Below are positions 5,061-6,241 of a stretch of DNA of 6,241 nucleotides, in pieces. The notes under the pieces were generated by a model. That model made no database searches. It had not been told where the DNA came from and saw only the letters and a list, made by a program, of their open reading frames with translations. The stretch's first letter is position 1. Each line of letters opens with the position of its first letter. The position numbers and the translations under genes were made by a program. Source of the stretch: Actinomycetota bacterium (GTDB lineage: Bacteria; Actinomycetota; Thermoleophilia; Gaiellales; Gaiellaceae); contig JACDGR010000213.1 of NCBI GenBank assembly GCA_013821525.1, positions 1 through 6,241 on the forward strand, written 5' to 3'.

Positions 5061-5227
5061 AGCGCACCGACCTGTGCCGCTTGATACGCAGCGACCTGGT
5101 CGGCCTCGTACGCCTCGTACAGCCGCACGGCCTCGGAGAGCGCGAATGCGGCCGCCGGGCTCGGGATGAGCTTCCAGATGCGGGCCGCCGAGACGATGGC
5201 GGTGATAAGGGTGGAGCGCTCGCTCAT
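5057..5227 (-). CDS. Hypothetical small helical protein (56 aa)
   Basis: Unrecognised. The start is set at the ATG at 5225-5227 because it makes an ATGA overlap with the preceding stop and has GAAGG seven bases upstream. The same frame stays open further upstream to about 5401, but that extension lies wholly inside the helix-turn-helix gene. The protein is almost entirely helical, with an N-terminal STLITAIVSAARIWKLIP and an Ala/Tyr/Glu-rich amphipathic C-terminal half (LSEAVRLYEAYEADQVAAYQ). No cysteine, metal site or membrane helix is evident. It ends in a GTGA overlap with the next mini-gene. Confidence 0.7.
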   Translation of the reverse strand: MSERSTLITAIVSAARIWKLIPSPAAAFALSEAVRLYEAYEADQVAAYQAAQVGAL

Positions 5228-5439
5228 GGCCGCGCCTTCGCGATCAGGGCGTTCAGAGCAGCGACGTCCAGGTGGCGTTTGGCGTTGCGGCGCGGCAGGC
5301 CGACCCCGGCCTTGCGTAGCTTGCACGCAAACGTCGCCACGGACGTCTGTGAGATCTCGAAGGCGTCCGCTATCTCGACAGCGGAACGGCCGGCCGTCCA
5401 CTGCCGCACGAATTCGGCGGGATCGATCTTCGCGCTCAT
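5224..5439 (-). CDS. Small helix-turn-helix DNA-binding protein (71 aa)
   Basis: Likely DNA-binding regulator or DNA-packaging-type accessory of the phage. Residues 6-42 match the pattern of small phage helix-turn-helix proteins: a leading helix (DPAEFVRQWTAG), a helix around SAVEIADAFEI, the turn, and a recognition helix SQTSVATFACKLRKAG. A basic loop (PRRNAKRH) and a short C-terminal helix follow. The ATG (5437-5439) overlaps the preceding stop as ATGA, and a GGAG sits five bases upstream; the end overlaps the next gene as ATGA. The alternation with the ribbon-helix-helix gene suggests a pair of early regulators. The target sequence cannot be inferred. Confidence 0.8.
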   Translation of the reverse strand: MSAKIDPAEFVRQWTAGRSAVEIADAFEISQTSVATFACKLRKAGVGLPRRNAKRHLDVAALNALIAKARP

Positions 5440-5624
5440 GAATGCTCCGTCTCGTCGAGCAGCTGGTTGATCAGCGCGTCCGTGTACGTGCTCGTGGTCT
5501 GCAGCTGGTCATTAGCCGCCTCTTTGAGCCGCTCGTAGAACGCAGCGGTCACCGAGATGCACCCGTGCTTGCGGCCGTGCTTGCGGCCCGGCTTGGGGGC
5601 GCGGATGCGAGGGGCGCGGGTCAC
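5436..5624 (-). CDS. Ribbon-helix-helix-like DNA-binding protein (62 aa)
   Basis: Probable small dimeric transcription factor of the CopG/Arc/MetJ ribbon-helix-helix type. Residues 22-28 (CISVTAA) fit the DNA-contacting beta strand, 29-41 (FYERLKEAANDQL) the first helix, and 45-58 (STYTDALINQLLDE) the second. The first 20 residues form a basic, Pro-rich arm with a GRKHGRKH duplication that could contact DNA backbone. The GTG start (5622-5624) overlaps the upstream stop as GTGA and has a strong GAGGTGA four bases upstream, so this start is well supported. The end overlaps the next gene as ATGA. It could regulate the operon from the half-sites just upstream, or be an antitoxin-like protein, but no toxin partner is recognisable next to it. 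The fold call is by pattern only. Confidence 0.75.
   Translation of the reverse strand: MTRAPRIRAPKPGRKHGRKHGCISVTAAFYERLKEAANDQLQTTSTYTDALINQLLDETEHS
5563..5586. repeat. Perfect 12-base tandem repeat, two copies
   Basis: CCGTGCTTGCGG occurs twice back to back on the plus strand. On the coding strand it duplicates four codons and produces GRKHGRKH in the basic arm of the ribbon-helix-helix-like protein. The copies are identical, which suggests a recent slippage or duplication event that kept the frame. Confidence 0.85.
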
Positions 5625-5944
5625 TTCGTCACCTCGAGAAAGCCGACTGTCGTCGCCGCGTTGTTACCCAGCTCCCGGGCCAGCCGCTTGATCTGCTCGC
5701 GCGTCGCGGTGATGCCCTCGCGGGCTAGCGCGACGATGAGCACACACTCCGCGCTGGAGCGGATCTGATCGGCGATGATGCTGGCGTCGACCAGGTCCAT
5801 CAGGACGGTGGGGTCGGGCGTGGGCCGCGACGTCAGTGCGACGATGCGGGGTTCCCGCTCGAGGTCGCGCGCCGTAGTGCGGTCGAGACGGGCGAAGATG
5901 GCTTGGGAGCCGTCAAAGTGGAAAGGGTTGCCGTGCTCGTCCAT
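5621..5944 (-). CDS. Hypothetical protein, first gene of the packed operon (107 aa)
   Basis: I do not recognise a family. The ATG at 5942-5944 follows the -10-like TATAAC by eight bases and has no Shine-Dalgarno, consistent with leaderless translation. Residues 1-20 (MDEHGNPFHF...) precede a strand-like segment RIVALTSRPTP (33-43). A hydrophobic helical stretch follows (about 47-74, with one Cys at 67), then a basic helix around TREQIKRLARELG (81-93). The last part loosely resembles a helix-turn-helix, but this is not strong enough to call. The stop overlaps the next start as GTGA, so translation is probably coupled to the downstream ribbon-helix-helix gene. Confidence 0.75.
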   Translation of the reverse strand: MDEHGNPFHFDGSQAIFARLDRTTARDLEREPRIVALTSRPTPDPTVLMDLVDASIIADQIRSSAECVLIVALAREGITATREQIKRLARELGNNAATTVGFLEVTK

Positions 5945-5952
5945 AACCCGAA

Positions 5953-5979
5953 GTTATAGACAAACGGACTTCAGGTCAA
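5953..5979 (-). promoter_or_regulatory. Putative promoter of the main operon, possibly leaderless
   Basis: The minus strand reads TTGACC (5974-5979), then 15 bases, then TATAAC (5953-5958). Each hexamer matches the sigma-70 consensus at five of six positions, although the 15-base spacer is short. Only eight bases separate the -10 from the ATG at 5944, and no Shine-Dalgarno is present there, so the transcript would start at or next to the start codon. The segment is clearly more AT-rich than its surroundings. The upstream gene's stop codon overlaps the -35. Confidence 0.55.
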
Positions 5980-6224
5980 GTTAGAAAATAACTTTCTGTT
6001 ATACGGACGACGCGATCTTCGTCTGTCCCGACGAGAGACAACACCAGGAATTCGAAGACCGCTTCGAACTTCTCGGGCGACTGCGCGTGAAGTTTCTCGC
6101 CCGCCACTCGCCAGCGCTCGGCTGTTTGAATCGTGGCCGGAGCCTCGCTGCAGTCCACCAAGCCCAACCTGTTCATGTGCGCAGTATACGCTCCTGGTCT
6201 GAGCATTTCGAAGCGTGTCGCCAC
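5976..6224 (-). CDS. Hypothetical protein, 82 codons from GTG or 66 from internal ATG
   Basis: Unrecognised small soluble protein. The longest reading starts at a GTG (6222-6224) with GGGA directly abutting it, a poor ribosome-site spacing. An ATG at codon 17 (6174-6176) gives a 66-residue form and has TATACT six bases upstream, which could mean a leaderless start. The C-terminal half is helical, with a charged segment ERWRVAGEKLHAQSPEKFEA followed by a hydrophobic run (FEFLVLSLV, about residues 57-65); no catalytic motif is visible. Third-position GC looks lower than in the genes downstream, especially over the last eight codons, which are AT-rich because they overlap the next promoter region. 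Its TGA (5976-5978) lies inside the putative -35 of the downstream operon. It could be a regulator at the operon head or simply an open frame; moderate-to-low certainty. Confidence 0.5.
   Translation of the reverse strand: MATRFEMLRPGAYTAHMNRLGLVDCSEAPATIQTAERWRVAGEKLHAQSPEKFEAVFEFLVLSLVGTDEDRVVRITESYFLT
5978..5994. promoter_or_regulatory. Inverted repeat AAGTTA-N5-TAACTT, possible operator
   Basis: The plus strand carries AAGTTAGAAAATAACTT, a perfect 6-base inverted repeat with a 5-base centre. The half-site centres are 11 bases apart, about one helical turn. It overlaps the upstream edge of the -35 and the last codons of the preceding ORF. A third copy of the half-site lies at 5951-5956, overlapping the -10. 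Half-sites on both core promoter elements suit a repressor or activator site. The hairpin is too AT-rich and lacks a U-tract, so a terminator is less likely. Confidence 0.45.
6174..6188 (-). promoter_or_regulatory. Possible -10 element close to an internal ATG
   Basis: On the minus strand TATACT (6183-6188) lies six bases before the ATG at 6174-6176, about where transcription would begin. The matching -35 is weak: TTCGAA or TCGAAA at spacing 18 or 17. If real, it would make the 66-residue form of the first gene a leaderless product. This is inferred from motif and spacing only. Confidence 0.25.
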
Positions 6225-6241
6225 TCCCGTAACTACGACGC

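Noticed and set aside
5978..5994. Inverted repeat read as a factor-independent terminator for the first ORF
   Set aside because: The stem is only six AT-rich pairs with no following T-tract, and it overlaps a good -35, so an operator is more likely.

Overview
The window reads as the early (replication and recombination) region of a tailed phage or prophage with a GC-rich genome, roughly 60-65% GC by eye. The host cannot be named from this sequence. Several Shine-Dalgarno sequences are canonical (AGGAGGA, AAAGAGGA, GAGGTGA), so it is a bacterium with ordinary ribosome recognition. All credible genes lie on the minus strand, so transcription runs from the right edge (6241) towards position 1. 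No tRNA, rRNA, CRISPR array, transposase or factor-independent terminator is visible, and no stretch over 300 bases lacks a gene.

Layout in transcription order. At the right edge is an unrecognised 82-codon ORF (or 66 codons from an internal ATG). After it comes a short AT-rich gap with a promoter-like -35/-10 pair and three copies of TAACTT/AAGTTA. The -10 sits so close to the next ATG that the first operon message may be leaderless. Next is a block of very small genes: a 107-aa unknown, a ribbon-helix-helix-like protein, a helix-turn-helix protein, a 56-aa helical protein, 32- and 40-aa mini-proteins, a 51-aa membrane peptide, a 196-aa protein split by a Thr/Ala low-complexity segment, and an 83-aa zinc-ribbon protein. 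The recognisable core follows: a Cas4/AddB-type PD-(D/E)XK nuclease with a probable Fe-S cluster and an inserted zinc ribbon, a Sak4-like RecA-fold ATPase, and a DUF669-like single-strand DNA-binding protein. After the core come a free-standing HNH endonuclease, a 27-aa mini-ORF, a 102-aa unknown, and an unknown gene that runs off the left edge.

The genes form one very tightly packed operon. Of the 15 junctions from 5944 to position 1, 11 are 4-base ATGA or GTGA stop/start overlaps and the other four are gaps of 2 to 16 bases. This spacing fixes many starts and supports the mini-genes. Functionally the core looks like a recombination set: the nuclease resects DNA ends, the binding protein coats single strands, and the ATPase helps pair them, with small DNA-binding and zinc proteins as probable regulators or accessories.

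The oddest parts are the trinucleotide-type repeat at about 4431-4562, which is open in all six reading frames and may have fused two genes; the repeat-rich, possibly leaderless promoter; the zinc ribbon inside the nuclease; and the HNH gene joined to the binding-protein gene through a duplicated junction word.
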